Assembly (NCBI GenBank): GCA_964400735.1
Contig: CAYNVQ010000001.1
Span: forward strand, 744,001 to 808,000
Origin: CAYNVQ01 sp964400735
GTDB taxonomy: Bacteria > Acidobacteriota > Aminicenantia > Aminicenantales > Aminicenantaceae
DNA: 64,000 bases
Direction of reading: 5' to 3'
Shown here piece after piece: positions 52,337-61,039 of this stretch. The first letter of the stretch is position 1; each line of letters opens with the position of its first letter. A model generated the notes under the pieces. It worked only from the letters and a program-made list of their open reading frames with translations. It did no database searches and was not told where the DNA came from. Both the position numbers and the translations under genes were made by a program.

Positions 52337-52723
52337 CTACTCTTCCAAGCCCTCGAGAAATTTTTCGTATTCCGAGAGTGACATCAATTTTTCCAACTCA
52401 TTCTGATCCTTTATTTTAATCCGAATCATCCAACCCTTTCCGTGAGGATCTTCATTAACAAGCTCCGGAGAATCATTCAGTTCCTCGTTGATTTGGATGA
52501 CCTCTCCAGATATCGGGGAATATATATCTGAGACGGCTTTTACTGATTCAATCACGCCTAGTGATTGATGGAATTCAAGCTGAGCTCCTGCTTGAGGCAA
52601 CTCCACGTAGACCACATCCCCCAACTGTTTTTGCGCAAAATCGGTGATCCCCACCCTCGCTTCGTCTCCTTCTTTCTTCAGCCACTCATGGTCTTTTGTG
52701 TAAAAATAATCATCCGGATACAT
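52337..52723 (-). CDS. gcvH: Glycine cleavage system H protein
   Basis: Lipoyl carrier of the glycine cleavage complex. 128 residues from the second ATG (52723), which has AAGGAGG six bases before it; the ATG at 52729 touches that site. Start MYPDDYFYTKDHEWL; the lipoylated Lys lies in GVIESVKAVSDIYSPISGEV. Lies between gcvT and gcvPA. Confidence 0.95.
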   Translation of the reverse strand: MYPDDYFYTKDHEWLKKEGDEARVGITDFAQKQLGDVVYVELPQAGAQLEFHQSLGVIESVKAVSDIYSPISGEVIQINEELNDSPELVNEDPHGKGWMIRIKIKDQNELEKLMSLSEYEKFLEGLEE

Positions 52724-52774
52724 AGACATCCTCCTTATTTTTTATCTATTGATAGCCCATAAACTTGAATTCTA

Positions 52775-53863
52775 TCATTTATCCTTTTTATAAAAAGGCG
52801 TCGGGACGACGCTCGCCTTAATCCGTCTGTCTCTGATGCCGATCTTAAATTCCGTTGCGATTTCTGTGTGCTCGATCGGCAGATAACATAAACCGATGCT
52901 TTTTTTCAAAAAAGGAGAAAAGGAACCTGACCTCACTTCAGAGACTTTTTCATTCTTTATGAAAACGGGATAATGTGGACGGGCGATTCCTCTTTCCAAC
53001 AGCTCAAATCCAACGATCTTCCTTTTAACTCCCTCTTCCTTTTGGTGCAGCAGGGCCTCTCTCCCTAGAAAATCCCCTTTCTTGAACTTCACCAGCCATC
53101 CTAGATTGGCTTCCAGCACGGTCGTCTCTTCATCGATGTCATTCCCATAGAGCATCAGAGCGGCTTCGAGCCGAAGTGTATCCCTCGCACCGAGGCCAAC
53201 AGGAAGAAGGCCACCAGCTCTCCCCTCCTCCATGATGGCCTCCCACAACTTTTCTGGCTTCTCGGAGAGGGTATAGATTTCGAAACCATCTTCTCCTGTA
53301 TATCCAGTGCGGGAGACGATCGTTTCCACCCCAGCAACAGTTCCTCCGCTTACACCGAAGCTCGGCATCTCTCCCAAATGGATATCGGTCAAGGGTTTGA
53401 GGATACCCAACGCTTCTGGTCCCTGCAGGGCCAGTTGAGTGTACACATCGCTTTTATTCTCCACCTCGACGTTAAAATCTTTTCGATGGCTCAAGATCCA
53501 CTGAAAATCCTTCTCTGTGTTGGCAGCATTGACCACCAGAAGATACGTGTTCTCATCCAAAAAGTAGACAAGAAGGTCATCAACGAATGTCCCCTGGGGA
53601 GTCGTGAGCGCGGAATACTGAGCCTTATTTTCGTTCAACCGGCCCACGTTATTAGGTGTCAGGTACTGGACGAAATCAAAAGCCTGAGGACCCGAGATAA
53701 GAATCTCCCCCATATGACTGACATCGAAAAGTCCGGCCTTTTGGCGGACGGCCAAGTGTTCTTGGATAATTCCGGTGTACTCGATGGGCATCTCCCATCC
53801 AAAAAATTCAATGAATCTAGCGCCCCACTTTTCATGTGCAGAATGAAGTCGTGTTTTTTTCAT
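52775..53863 (-). CDS. gcvT: Glycine cleavage system T protein (aminomethyltransferase)
   Basis: Transfers the methylene group from GcvH to tetrahydrofolate and releases ammonia. 362 residues: WGARFIEFFGWEMPIEYTGI, GLFDVSHMGEILISGPQAFD, the folate-region LQGPEALGIL, SRTGYTGEDGFEIY and GLGARDTLRLEAALMLYGND. GAGGT precedes the ATG. First gene of the gcvT-gcvH-gcvPA-gcvPB-glyQ-glyS unit; the lipoamide dehydrogenase (L protein) is not in the window. Confidence 0.95.
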   Translation of the reverse strand: MKKTRLHSAHEKWGARFIEFFGWEMPIEYTGIIQEHLAVRQKAGLFDVSHMGEILISGPQAFDFVQYLTPNNVGRLNENKAQYSALTTPQGTFVDDLLVYFLDENTYLLVVNAANTEKDFQWILSHRKDFNVEVENKSDVYTQLALQGPEALGILKPLTDIHLGEMPSFGVSGGTVAGVETIVSRTGYTGEDGFEIYTLSEKPEKLWEAIMEEGRAGGLLPVGLGARDTLRLEAALMLYGNDIDEETTVLEANLGWLVKFKKGDFLGREALLHQKEEGVKRKIVGFELLERGIARPHYPVFIKNEKVSEVRSGSFSPFLKKSIGLCYLPIEHTEIATEFKIGIRDRRIKASVVPTPFYKKDK

Positions 53864-53887
53864 CTTGACCTCTGCGAAAAGTATTTA

Positions 53888-54043
53888 CTACCACATAATA
53901 ATCCTCGATGCAAGGGAGGATTCCATTTTTTCGAGACTCCATCCCTCCCGATCCGTAACTCCTTTTTTGGCCATTCCAACTTCAAAAACAGAGCCTGAAG
54001 ATCTCCGCTTAACTCGATCCATATCAGTGAGGAGATCGTCCAT
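53888..54043 (-). CDS. Doubtful small ORF upstream of gcvT, 51 residues
   Basis: ATG at 54043 to TAG at 53888 encodes a mixed hydrophilic peptide (MDDLLTDMDRVKRRS at the start, SRIIMW at the end). No ribosome-binding site is visible. It ends 25 bases before gcvT on the same strand and could be a leader peptide, or chance. Confidence 0.2.
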   Translation of the reverse strand: MDDLLTDMDRVKRRSSGSVFEVGMAKKGVTDREGWSLEKMESSLASRIIMW

Positions 54044-54155
54044 ATGAACCACGAAGGCCGAGCCTTTCTAGGTCAAACAGCTAAGGGAGCCGCCTCATTT
54101 CCGTGACAAATAAACAGTCATGAGAATCAGAATGCTTACAGCAACCGATTCCAAT

Positions 54156-54184
54156 TTTAACCTTAAGGTCAAATTTGCTATAAT
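54156..54184 (+). promoter_or_regulatory. argS promoter with start-codon-proximal -10 box
   Basis: Perfect TATAAT at 54179-54184, with TTTAAC 17 bases upstream as a poor -35 box. An ATG in the argS frame abuts the -10 box (54185) and cannot be in this transcript, which should begin near 54191; the TTG at 54218 is then the first usable start. Confidence 0.45.
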
Positions 54185-54217
54185 ATGGGACCGATTTGGA
54201 TAATTCGAGAGTCTAAC

Positions 54218-56155
54218 TTGATCAAGTATAAAGTCTATCTCAAAGAAAAAATTCTCGAAAAGCTGGCAAGGCGCTATCCTCTTGAAGAATCCATGCTGGA
54301 CATATCCCCCACTCCTCAGGCCAAAATGGGAGACCTGGCCCTTGCCTTCCCTTTCCAATTGGCGAAACGAATGGAACGAAGCCCACGGGAAGTGGCCAAA
54401 GAAATAGTCCCTCTCCTTTCCGGCCTCACAGGTATTGAGAAAATCGAAATGGCCGGGCCTGGTTACATCAATCTATATCTGAACAGAGAATCTTATTTTC
54501 GACGCCAGGTGGAATCCATCCAACAGCCATCTTTCTATCCAGAAGAAAAAAAAATTATTATCGAGCACACCAACATCAACCCCAACAAGGCTGCCCATGT
54601 GGGTCATCTGCGGAATGCCGTATTGGGAGACACCCTCGGCAGGTGCCTTAAATATAAAGGCGAGAATGTCGAAATCCAGAACTATATCGACGATACCGGT
54701 ATCCAAGTGGTGGATGTCACTTTCGGTTTTATGGAAATCGAGAAAAAAAATCTTGAAGAAATCCAAGCAATTAAAGAAAAATTCGACTATTATTGCTGGG
54801 ACCTTTACACTCAAGTCTCCTCCTATCTGGAAAATCATCCAGAAAGCCAGCCTAGAAAATCCGAAATCCTGAAAAAAATCGAAACAGGGGAAGGCCCTGA
54901 AGTGGAAATTGCCAAACATATTTCCCGCCGCATTCTAAGGGCCCATCTTGAAACCATGAAAAGAATCGGTGTCGGCTACGATGTTATGCCTTGCGAAAGC
55001 AGCATTTTGGGCCTTAAATTCTGGGAGCAGGCCTATTCGCTGCTGAGGGAAAAAAGAGCCATTTATCTTGTGGAAGAAGGTCAGAACAAAGGTTGCTGGG
55101 TTATGAGGCTAGAAGAGGACGAAGATAAAGAAAAAATAATTGTCCGTTCGGACGGAACAGTAACCTATGTCGGAAAGGATATCGCCTATCAACTATGGAA
55201 ATTCGGGCTTCTCGATAAAGATTTTTATTACAAACCCTTCATTGAAGAAAATGGAAAAACAATATGGATCACAACCACCGAGCCCCATGACCACACCCCC
55301 CATTTCGGTCATGGTTCCCTGGTTTACAATGTGATCGACACTCGGCAATCCTATCTTCAGAAAATAGTCATCCAGGGCTTAAGGTCCTTAGGTTATCTAG
55401 AACAGGCATCCAAATCCATTCATTTTTCTTACGAAATGGTGGCGCTCTCTCCCAAGAGCTTGATGGAGCTCGACCAGAAAGTATCCGAGGAGGATATGGA
55501 AAGAGACTTTCTGGAGGTCTCGGGAAGAAAAGGACTCGGAGTGAAAGCCGATGAACTGCTGGACAGGCTGGAGCAGAAAGCTCTGCAAGAAGTGGAAAAA
55601 AGAAACCAGGACCTTTCCCCTGAGGCCCGACGTCACATCGCACAACAGATAGCCAGCGGAGCGCTCCGCTATTTCATGCTCAAATTCGCACGCAACACAA
55701 TCATCGTGTTCGATTTCGAAGAAGCCCTCAGCTTCGAGGGAGAGACAGGTCCTTACCTCCAATACACACTGGTTCGTCTAAACAGCATATTCCGGAATCT
55801 TCGCGAAAGAGAAGGATTCGAGGATAAAAACCTGTACCTGTCAAGCCCGGTCCAGAACCTTTCTCTGGAGCCCTTGACAGAAGAAGAAATACACGATTTC
55901 TGGGATCTAGTCTTCTTTGGATCCCAATTCGAAGAAGAAATCCTCCATTCGGTCCGTTCGCTGGAATTTTCCCACCTGGCCAAATTCGCCTTCAACCTCT
56001 GTCAGAAATTCAACGCCTATTATCATAAATATTCGATATTGGCCGAAAAGAACGAAAGAATCCGGAATATTCGGATATGGACGATCTATTATATCAGGGA
56101 AGTCCTCAAAAAGCTTTTATCGCTCATGGGAATCCCTCAGCCGCTCAAGATGTAA
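54218..56155 (+). CDS. argS: Arginyl-tRNA synthetase
   Basis: A 645-residue class I synthetase from TTG 54218 (MIKYKVYLKEKILEKLARR); an in-frame ATG at 54185 lies against the -10 box and is less likely. HIGH motif as HTNINPNKAAHVGHLRNA; tRNA and arginine contacts in NYIDDTGIQVVDV; the KMSKS position reads VSGRKGLGVKADELL, a variant common in one ArgRS group. C-terminal DALR anticodon-binding domain (LAKFAFNLCQKFNAYYHKY). Confidence 0.94.
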   Translation: MIKYKVYLKEKILEKLARRYPLEESMLDISPTPQAKMGDLALAFPFQLAKRMERSPREVAKEIVPLLSGLTGIEKIEMAGPGYINLYLNRESYFRRQVESIQQPSFYPEEKKIIIEHTNINPNKAAHVGHLRNAVLGDTLGRCLKYKGENVEIQNYIDDTGIQVVDVTFGFMEIEKKNLEEIQAIKEKFDYYCWDLYTQVSSYLENHPESQPRKSEILKKIETGEGPEVEIAKHISRRILRAHLETMKRIGVGYDVMPCESSILGLKFWEQAYSLLREKRAIYLVEEGQNKGCWVMRLEEDEDKEKIIVRSDGTVTYVGKDIAYQLWKFGLLDKDFYYKPFIEENGKTIWITTTEPHDHTPHFGHGSLVYNVIDTRQSYLQKIVIQGLRSLGYLEQASKSIHFSYEMVALSPKSLMELDQKVSEEDMERDFLEVSGRKGLGVKADELLDRLEQKALQEVEKRNQDLSPEARRHIAQQIASGALRYFMLKFARNTIIVFDFEEALSFEGETGPYLQYTLVRLNSIFRNLREREGFEDKNLYLSSPVQNLSLEPLTEEEIHDFWDLVFFGSQFEEEILHSVRSLEFSHLAKFAFNLCQKFNAYYHKYSILAEKNERIRNIRIWTIYYIREVLKKLLSLMGIPQPLKM

Positions 56156-56299
56156 CGTTTTGGAATAGCCAGAAGTTAAAGATAGAAGAAAAGAAGAATG
56201 TTTCAGATCTATGGCCTACAGAAAAAAAACATTGTATGCCCGGGGAGGATAAACTCTCCTGGTGTTTAAATCTTTAAAGGAGGTAAAAGGAGTTCAAAA

Positions 56300-57226
56300 A
56301 TGATCGAAGTGGATCACCTGACTAAAAAATACGGAGAACTTATGGCCGTCCAAAACCTGAGTTTTTCTGTTCAAAAAGGCCAAATATGGGGACTTCTCGG
56401 ACCCAATGCCGCAGGAAAAACCACAACCATGAGAATCCTAACCGGCTATTTGCCGGCAACCGATGGAAGAGCCACCGTTGCCGGGCTGGATGTGTTCAAC
56501 CAGCCCAATGAAGTGAAAAAGATTTTAGGGTATCTCCCAGAGAATGTTCCCCTCTACCTTGACATGACCGTTCAGTCTTTTTTGCATTTTGTCGCCGAAA
56601 TCAAACAGATTCCAGCCGCGAAGAGAAAAGAAGCTGTAGAGAGAGCCATATCAATCAGCGCGCTCAACGAGGTCCGCAAAAGGCTGATCAAGAACATCTC
56701 CCGGGGATTCAAACAGCGAGTCGGCATTGCCCAAGCTCTTATCCATGATCCTCAGGTGCTGGTTCTGGACGAACCGACGGTCGGTCTGGACCCGGCTCAA
56801 ATCATGGAGATACGCCAGCTCATCAAAACCCTCAAAGAGGACCACACGATCATTCTCTCCACTCATATATTGGCCGAGGTAACCCAGACTTGTGATGGAG
56901 TGGTTATCATCAATGAGGGGAAACTAATGGCCGCAGGTTCGCTTGAGGAACTCACCGCCTCCTTGCAAGAAAAGGAGGGCGTGTATATCAAGCTGAGAAA
57001 TGGAGGAGACGATAAAGTGGACTATTTCCTTAACATCCCGGGAGTGGAAAAAGTCACCATGAAGGAAGGCGGATACCACATCGAATGGGCCAAAGGAAAG
57101 GACAAAAGGGATGAACTCACCAAGCGCATCGTGGAAAGAGGATGGGGACTGCTCGAAATGAGGTCTTTGGGATTGAATATCGAAGATCTGTATCTCAGAG
57201 TTATCACTGGAGGTGTGAAACAATGA
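56300..57226 (+). CDS. ABC transporter ATP-binding protein, GldA-like
   Basis: 308 residues. Walker A GLLGPNAAGKTTTMRIL, signature region NISRGFKQRVGIAQAL (ISRGF instead of LSGGQ, as in Gld/Nos-type exporters), Walker B VLVLDEPTVGLDP and the switch ILSTHIL. A C-terminal extension of about 90 residues is typical of such ATPases. AGGAGGTAAAAGGAG gives two ribosome-binding sites before the ATG. Energises the permease encoded next (ATGA overlap). Confidence 0.93.
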   Translation: MIEVDHLTKKYGELMAVQNLSFSVQKGQIWGLLGPNAAGKTTTMRILTGYLPATDGRATVAGLDVFNQPNEVKKILGYLPENVPLYLDMTVQSFLHFVAEIKQIPAAKRKEAVERAISISALNEVRKRLIKNISRGFKQRVGIAQALIHDPQVLVLDEPTVGLDPAQIMEIRQLIKTLKEDHTIILSTHILAEVTQTCDGVVIINEGKLMAAGSLEELTASLQEKEGVYIKLRNGGDDKVDYFLNIPGVEKVTMKEGGYHIEWAKGKDKRDELTKRIVERGWGLLEMRSLGLNIEDLYLRVITGGVKQ

Positions 57227-57990
57227 GAAACGTATGGGCAGTATGCAAAAAAGAAATCAAGTCTTATTTCACCTCTCCTATCGCCTATGTGGCCATCACG
57301 GTGTTTCTTGTTTTGGTCGGCTTTTTCTATTACAGCCTCATCTGGTGGTTCAACACCCAGTCCATGCAGATGGCGAGAAATCCTTATTACCTCCAGCAAG
57401 TGAACATCAACCAGATGGTCTTTTCTCCTCTGTTCCACAACATCAGCATCATCCTTCTTCTTATGATTCCCCTTTTGACCATGCGGCTACTCGCTGAAGA
57501 GAAGAAGATCAAAACTGATGAACTGTTGTATACCTCTCCGCTGTCCGTCAACCAGATCATCCTTGGAAAATATCTGGCCTCACTGTTCGTCCTGCTGATA
57601 ATGCTGCTTTTGGTCGGTGTCCTGACCCTCCTTACCTTCGTCTACGGAAATCCTGAGCTGAAGCCTATCCTCACCGGAAATCTTGGCCTATTCATGATGG
57701 GAGCTGCCTTTATGGCCGTGGGCATATTTTTCTCATCCTTGACCGAGAACCAAATCGTAGCGGCCGTTCTCACCTTCGGCGCATTGCTTCTGTTCTGGGT
57801 TCTCAACTGGGCTTCCTACTCAGCCGGAGGTTTTTGGAAGGACGTTTTGAACTACGTTTCCTTTTTTCAACACTTCGATGACATGACCAAAGGCATCCTC
57901 GACACCACTGATATTGTTTATTATCTGAGCTTTATCTTTTTCGGCCTGTTTCTCACCCATTCCGTCATCCAATCGAGAAGGTGGAGGTGA
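57223..57990 (+). CDS. ABC transporter permease, GldF-like (ABC-2 type)
   Basis: 255 residues from ATG 57223, which overlaps the ATPase stop; a longer upstream frame is a shadow. Six membrane segments in the ABC-2 pattern start after RNVWAVCKKEIKSYFTSPIAYV, a typical beginning of GldF/YitT-type permeases. The sequence LLTMRLLAEEKKIKTDELLY is the conserved cytoplasmic loop. Substrate unknown. Confidence 0.92.
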   Translation: MRNVWAVCKKEIKSYFTSPIAYVAITVFLVLVGFFYYSLIWWFNTQSMQMARNPYYLQQVNINQMVFSPLFHNISIILLLMIPLLTMRLLAEEKKIKTDELLYTSPLSVNQIILGKYLASLFVLLIMLLLVGVLTLLTFVYGNPELKPILTGNLGLFMMGAAFMAVGIFFSSLTENQIVAAVLTFGALLLFWVLNWASYSAGGFWKDVLNYVSFFQHFDDMTKGILDTTDIVYYLSFIFFGLFLTHSVIQSRRWR

Positions 57991-57993
57991 GCC

Positions 57994-59610
57994 ATGGAAA
58001 AAATCAAAAAAAATCTGAACTATATCGCTATAGGACTGATATTTCTGGCCTTCGCCTCTTTCAGAATTTGGCCCTATAGGAAAGTAACCCCGCTCATTCT
58101 TTTCTCTCTGGGGATCCTCGCCCTGGTCATCTACATCTGGTTGAATCTATCCATACTGAGACAGAGCTTTAAGCGCAAGTCCTTCATCTATTCCAGTAAT
58201 CTCTTTCTGGTGATTATTCTTATCTTCGGCATACTTGTCCTCCTAAACTACATCTTCGCCAAACATCATTACAGGATGGATTTTACCGAAGGCAAACTCC
58301 ACAGCCTTTCCGACCAATCTGTTTCTGTGCTCAAGGGGTTGAAAGATGAGGTGAATATAAAGCTTTTCTTCCGTGAGGGGAATTTCAATCGTTCCAGCAT
58401 GGAGAATCTTATGGAGATCTATTCCTACCATTCCAACAAGATAAAATATGAATTCATCGACCCGGATAAGAATCCCGGCTTGGTCAAAAGATATGAGATC
58501 TCCGAAGATGGGACAACTATTCTGGAATGCGGAGAAAAAGAGAGCCGCATCACTTCGACGAGCGAAGAGGACCTCACTAATGCCATCATTGAAATCTCGA
58601 GAAAAGGGAAAAAAGTCATCTATTTCCTCGAAGGACATGGCGAAGCAAGCATCGATGGGTCAGGAGACAGCGATTACTCTACGGCCAAAGCCGAATTGGA
58701 AAAATTGGCCTACGAGGTCAAAAAGCTTCCCTTGGCCTTGGAAGACAATTTTCCGGAAGACATTTCTCTCCTTATCATTCCTGGTCCCCAGAAAGACCTT
58801 CTTCCCAACGAGTTAGAAACCATAAAAAGCTATATCCAGAGAGGAGGCCGGGTATTTTTCATGGTCGACCCTGAAGCCTCTCCTGGACTGATGCCATTTC
58901 TCGAAATTTTCGGAATAAAGCTCGAAAACGACCTGATAGTGGACACTGTATCCAGGCTGTTGGGAGGCGATTATTTCATGCCGGTAGTCAACGAGTATCA
59001 GGTTCACGATATAACAAAAAATTTCCGGTATGCCACTTTCTTTCCTTATGCTCGGTCGGTGAGCACCACCGAGGAAAAGCCTGAGGGAGTCACCACAGAA
59101 GTAATTGCCAAGAGTAGTCCCAATTCCTGGTCGGAACGCCAGCTCGATCAGCAGGAAGTGACTTTTGACAAAGACAAAGATATCGAAGGGCCTGTCTCCT
59201 TGGCTGTGGTGGCTACCATTCAGCCCAAAGAAGAGGAACAAGCAGCGGAAAGCGAAGAACAAAAAGAGGAATCCAAGACAGGAACAGCAGAGGAGCCGGA
59301 ATCCGGTGAGAATGTCTCGGAGGAAACATCATCTAAACCAGAAGGAAGAATAGCCGTTTTTGGAGATTCGGACTTTTTTTCCAACAGATATTATTACCTT
59401 TCCGGAAACGGCAACTTTTTCCTCAATACGGTAAACTGGCTTACCGAGGAAAAAGATCTCATCGCCATCCAGCCCAAAACCTCCTCTCCACGCACTATCC
59501 AACTCAGTCCTTCTCAGGGCCGTCTGATTTTCTTTATGTCGCTCATCATTCTCCCATTGGTTGTTCTCCTGACCGGAATCTCCGTCTGGCTGAGGAGAAG
59601 ATCGCTATGA
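57994..59610 (+). CDS. GldG-like ABC transporter auxiliary protein
   Basis: 538 residues: three N-terminal membrane segments (about 10-90), the start of the extracytoplasmic domain at RMDFTEGKLHSLSDQSVSVL (a GldG hallmark), a thioredoxin-like/type-1 glutamine-amidotransferase-like domain with KKVIYFLEGHGEASIDGSG, a Glu/Gln-rich insertion (about 405-445), and a C-terminal membrane segment. In gliding Bacteroidetes GldAFG is an exporter; here gliding genes are not seen, so another exported cargo is likely. Confidence 0.88.
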   Translation: MEKIKKNLNYIAIGLIFLAFASFRIWPYRKVTPLILFSLGILALVIYIWLNLSILRQSFKRKSFIYSSNLFLVIILIFGILVLLNYIFAKHHYRMDFTEGKLHSLSDQSVSVLKGLKDEVNIKLFFREGNFNRSSMENLMEIYSYHSNKIKYEFIDPDKNPGLVKRYEISEDGTTILECGEKESRITSTSEEDLTNAIIEISRKGKKVIYFLEGHGEASIDGSGDSDYSTAKAELEKLAYEVKKLPLALEDNFPEDISLLIIPGPQKDLLPNELETIKSYIQRGGRVFFMVDPEASPGLMPFLEIFGIKLENDLIVDTVSRLLGGDYFMPVVNEYQVHDITKNFRYATFFPYARSVSTTEEKPEGVTTEVIAKSSPNSWSERQLDQQEVTFDKDKDIEGPVSLAVVATIQPKEEEQAAESEEQKEESKTGTAEEPESGENVSEETSSKPEGRIAVFGDSDFFSNRYYYLSGNGNFFLNTVNWLTEEKDLIAIQPKTSSPRTIQLSPSQGRLIFFMSLIILPLVVLLTGISVWLRRRSL

Positions 59611-60986
59611 AATTCAAAACGACGCTGATACTCTTGGTCATTTTTATCGTTCTTCTGGCTGCCGTTTATTTTTTTGAACTAAGGGGCCCTGCTCAGGAGG
59701 ATTCAGGAGATAAGCTTGTCTCACTCTCCCCTGAAGATGTGGAAAAAATCGTGTTTAAGCCAGATGGACAAGCCATTGAATTCCGACGGCAAGGGGAAGA
59801 CTGGATGATCACCGTCCCCCTGGAAGCTAAAGCAGACAAATACGAAGTCAACCGATTGGCAGAGGATTTCTCTGACCTCAAGATAGAAAGGGTCATCGAA
59901 GAAACTCCATCTGAACTTAAGAAATACGGGATCCCCCAAAAAGAAGTGGAGCTTTTTTATAAAGGTCGAGAAGAACCGCTGAAGATTCTGGTCGGGATGG
60001 AAAATCCACTGGATCAAACCTATTTCGCCAAAAGGGCCGACGAGACCAGAGTGGTATTGGTCCCCAGTCTCCTGAAGAGCCTTCTCGAAAAAAGTCTCTT
60101 TGACTTCCGTCAAAAGGATATCTTCCGTTTTGAAACCGATCAGGCAAACTCCGTAAGGTTGATGGCAAAGGAAATCCACTGGGAGGCCGAAAAAAAAGAC
60201 GAAGATTGGTTTCTCCTCCAGCCCGTCAACGCCTTGGCCCAAAAGAGCATGATCGAGGACATTCTCCATGCCCTATCCAATCTTAAGGCCAAGGGGTTTG
60301 TCTCCGAAGACAAAAATCAGGACGAGCTAAAAAAATATGAACTGGATGATCCGGACTATGAGGTCACGGTGAATCTGCCTGCCGAGAACCAAAAGGTGAC
60401 CTTTTTTCTCCAGAAAAAAGACGACCAGGTCTATGCCACTTCTTCCCTTTCCTCCAAGATCCTACAGGTCGAGGATTCAATCCTTTCCGACCTCGAAAAA
60501 AAGGCGGAGGAACTAAGGGAAAAAGATGTCGCTGATTTTTATTCCTGGGAGGTTAAAAAATTTCAGGTCAAGAGGGGAGAATTATCCATGAGATTGGTCA
60601 AGGACGATGAAGATAACTGGCAATTTGAGGAGCCTCCCATTCAGGAAGCGGACAAGGAAAAGGTACAGTCTTTTCTACGGGAAATTGAAGCCTTGGCAGC
60701 TGAGGAGTTCGTAGATGGACCTTTAAATCTTGAGGATTATGGCCTTGAGGAACCCCGAGCAGAGATCAAGCTGTGGGCGGGGGATGCCAGCGAAGAGCCG
60801 ACGGAAATCACGATATCTATCGGTTCGGAAGATACAGAGTCAGGCAAAGTCTACGTGAAGAATGCAAGATTCAACTATCTGTTTAAAGTCGATTCTGCCT
60901 TTCTCGAAAAATTACCCACAAAGGCAGAAGAATGGAAAGTACAACCGGAAGAAGTGAAGAAGAAAACCGTTCCATCTCTTTCCTGA
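59607..60986 (+). CDS. DUF4340 domain protein
   Basis: 459 residues: one N-terminal membrane anchor (about 5-22), then repeated DUF4340 modules, each with a lysine-rich beta pattern (IVFKPDGQAIEFRRQGEDW; VRLMAKEIHWEAEKKDEDWF; FQVKRGELSMRLVKDDEDNW). The family is extracytoplasmic and regularly follows GldG-like genes, as here with an ATGA overlap, so it is probably part of the exporter on the outer face of the membrane. No function is established. Confidence 0.88.
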   Translation: MKFKTTLILLVIFIVLLAAVYFFELRGPAQEDSGDKLVSLSPEDVEKIVFKPDGQAIEFRRQGEDWMITVPLEAKADKYEVNRLAEDFSDLKIERVIEETPSELKKYGIPQKEVELFYKGREEPLKILVGMENPLDQTYFAKRADETRVVLVPSLLKSLLEKSLFDFRQKDIFRFETDQANSVRLMAKEIHWEAEKKDEDWFLLQPVNALAQKSMIEDILHALSNLKAKGFVSEDKNQDELKKYELDDPDYEVTVNLPAENQKVTFFLQKKDDQVYATSSLSSKILQVEDSILSDLEKKAEELREKDVADFYSWEVKKFQVKRGELSMRLVKDDEDNWQFEEPPIQEADKEKVQSFLREIEALAAEEFVDGPLNLEDYGLEEPRAEIKLWAGDASEEPTEITISIGSEDTESGKVYVKNARFNYLFKVDSAFLEKLPTKAEEWKVQPEEVKKKTVPSLS

Positions 60987-60997
60987 AATAAATCAAG

Positions 60998-61039
60998 CGG
61001 CGTGAAAGCTAAAGATTAGACGAAAAATACCTTTCGCCG
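60998..61039. terminator. Shared hairpin between convergent genes
   Basis: CGGCG-TG-AAAG (60998-61008) pairs with CTTTCGCCG (61031-61039), nine pairs with a two-base bulge. It lies between the DUF4340 gene and the convergent phosphatase gene. No T run follows on either strand. Confidence 0.3.

Larger units (their letters stand above)
53864..54217. other. Divergent intergenic region between gcvT and argS
   Basis: Contains the argS promoter at the right and a doubtful 51-codon minus-strand frame (53888-54043) before gcvT. I looked for a glycine riboswitch in the gcvT leader and did not recognise its conserved core. Confidence 0.45.

Noticed and set aside
53864..54184. Glycine riboswitch upstream of gcvT
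   Set aside because: The conserved core sequences were not recognised on the minus strand; left as a search to run.
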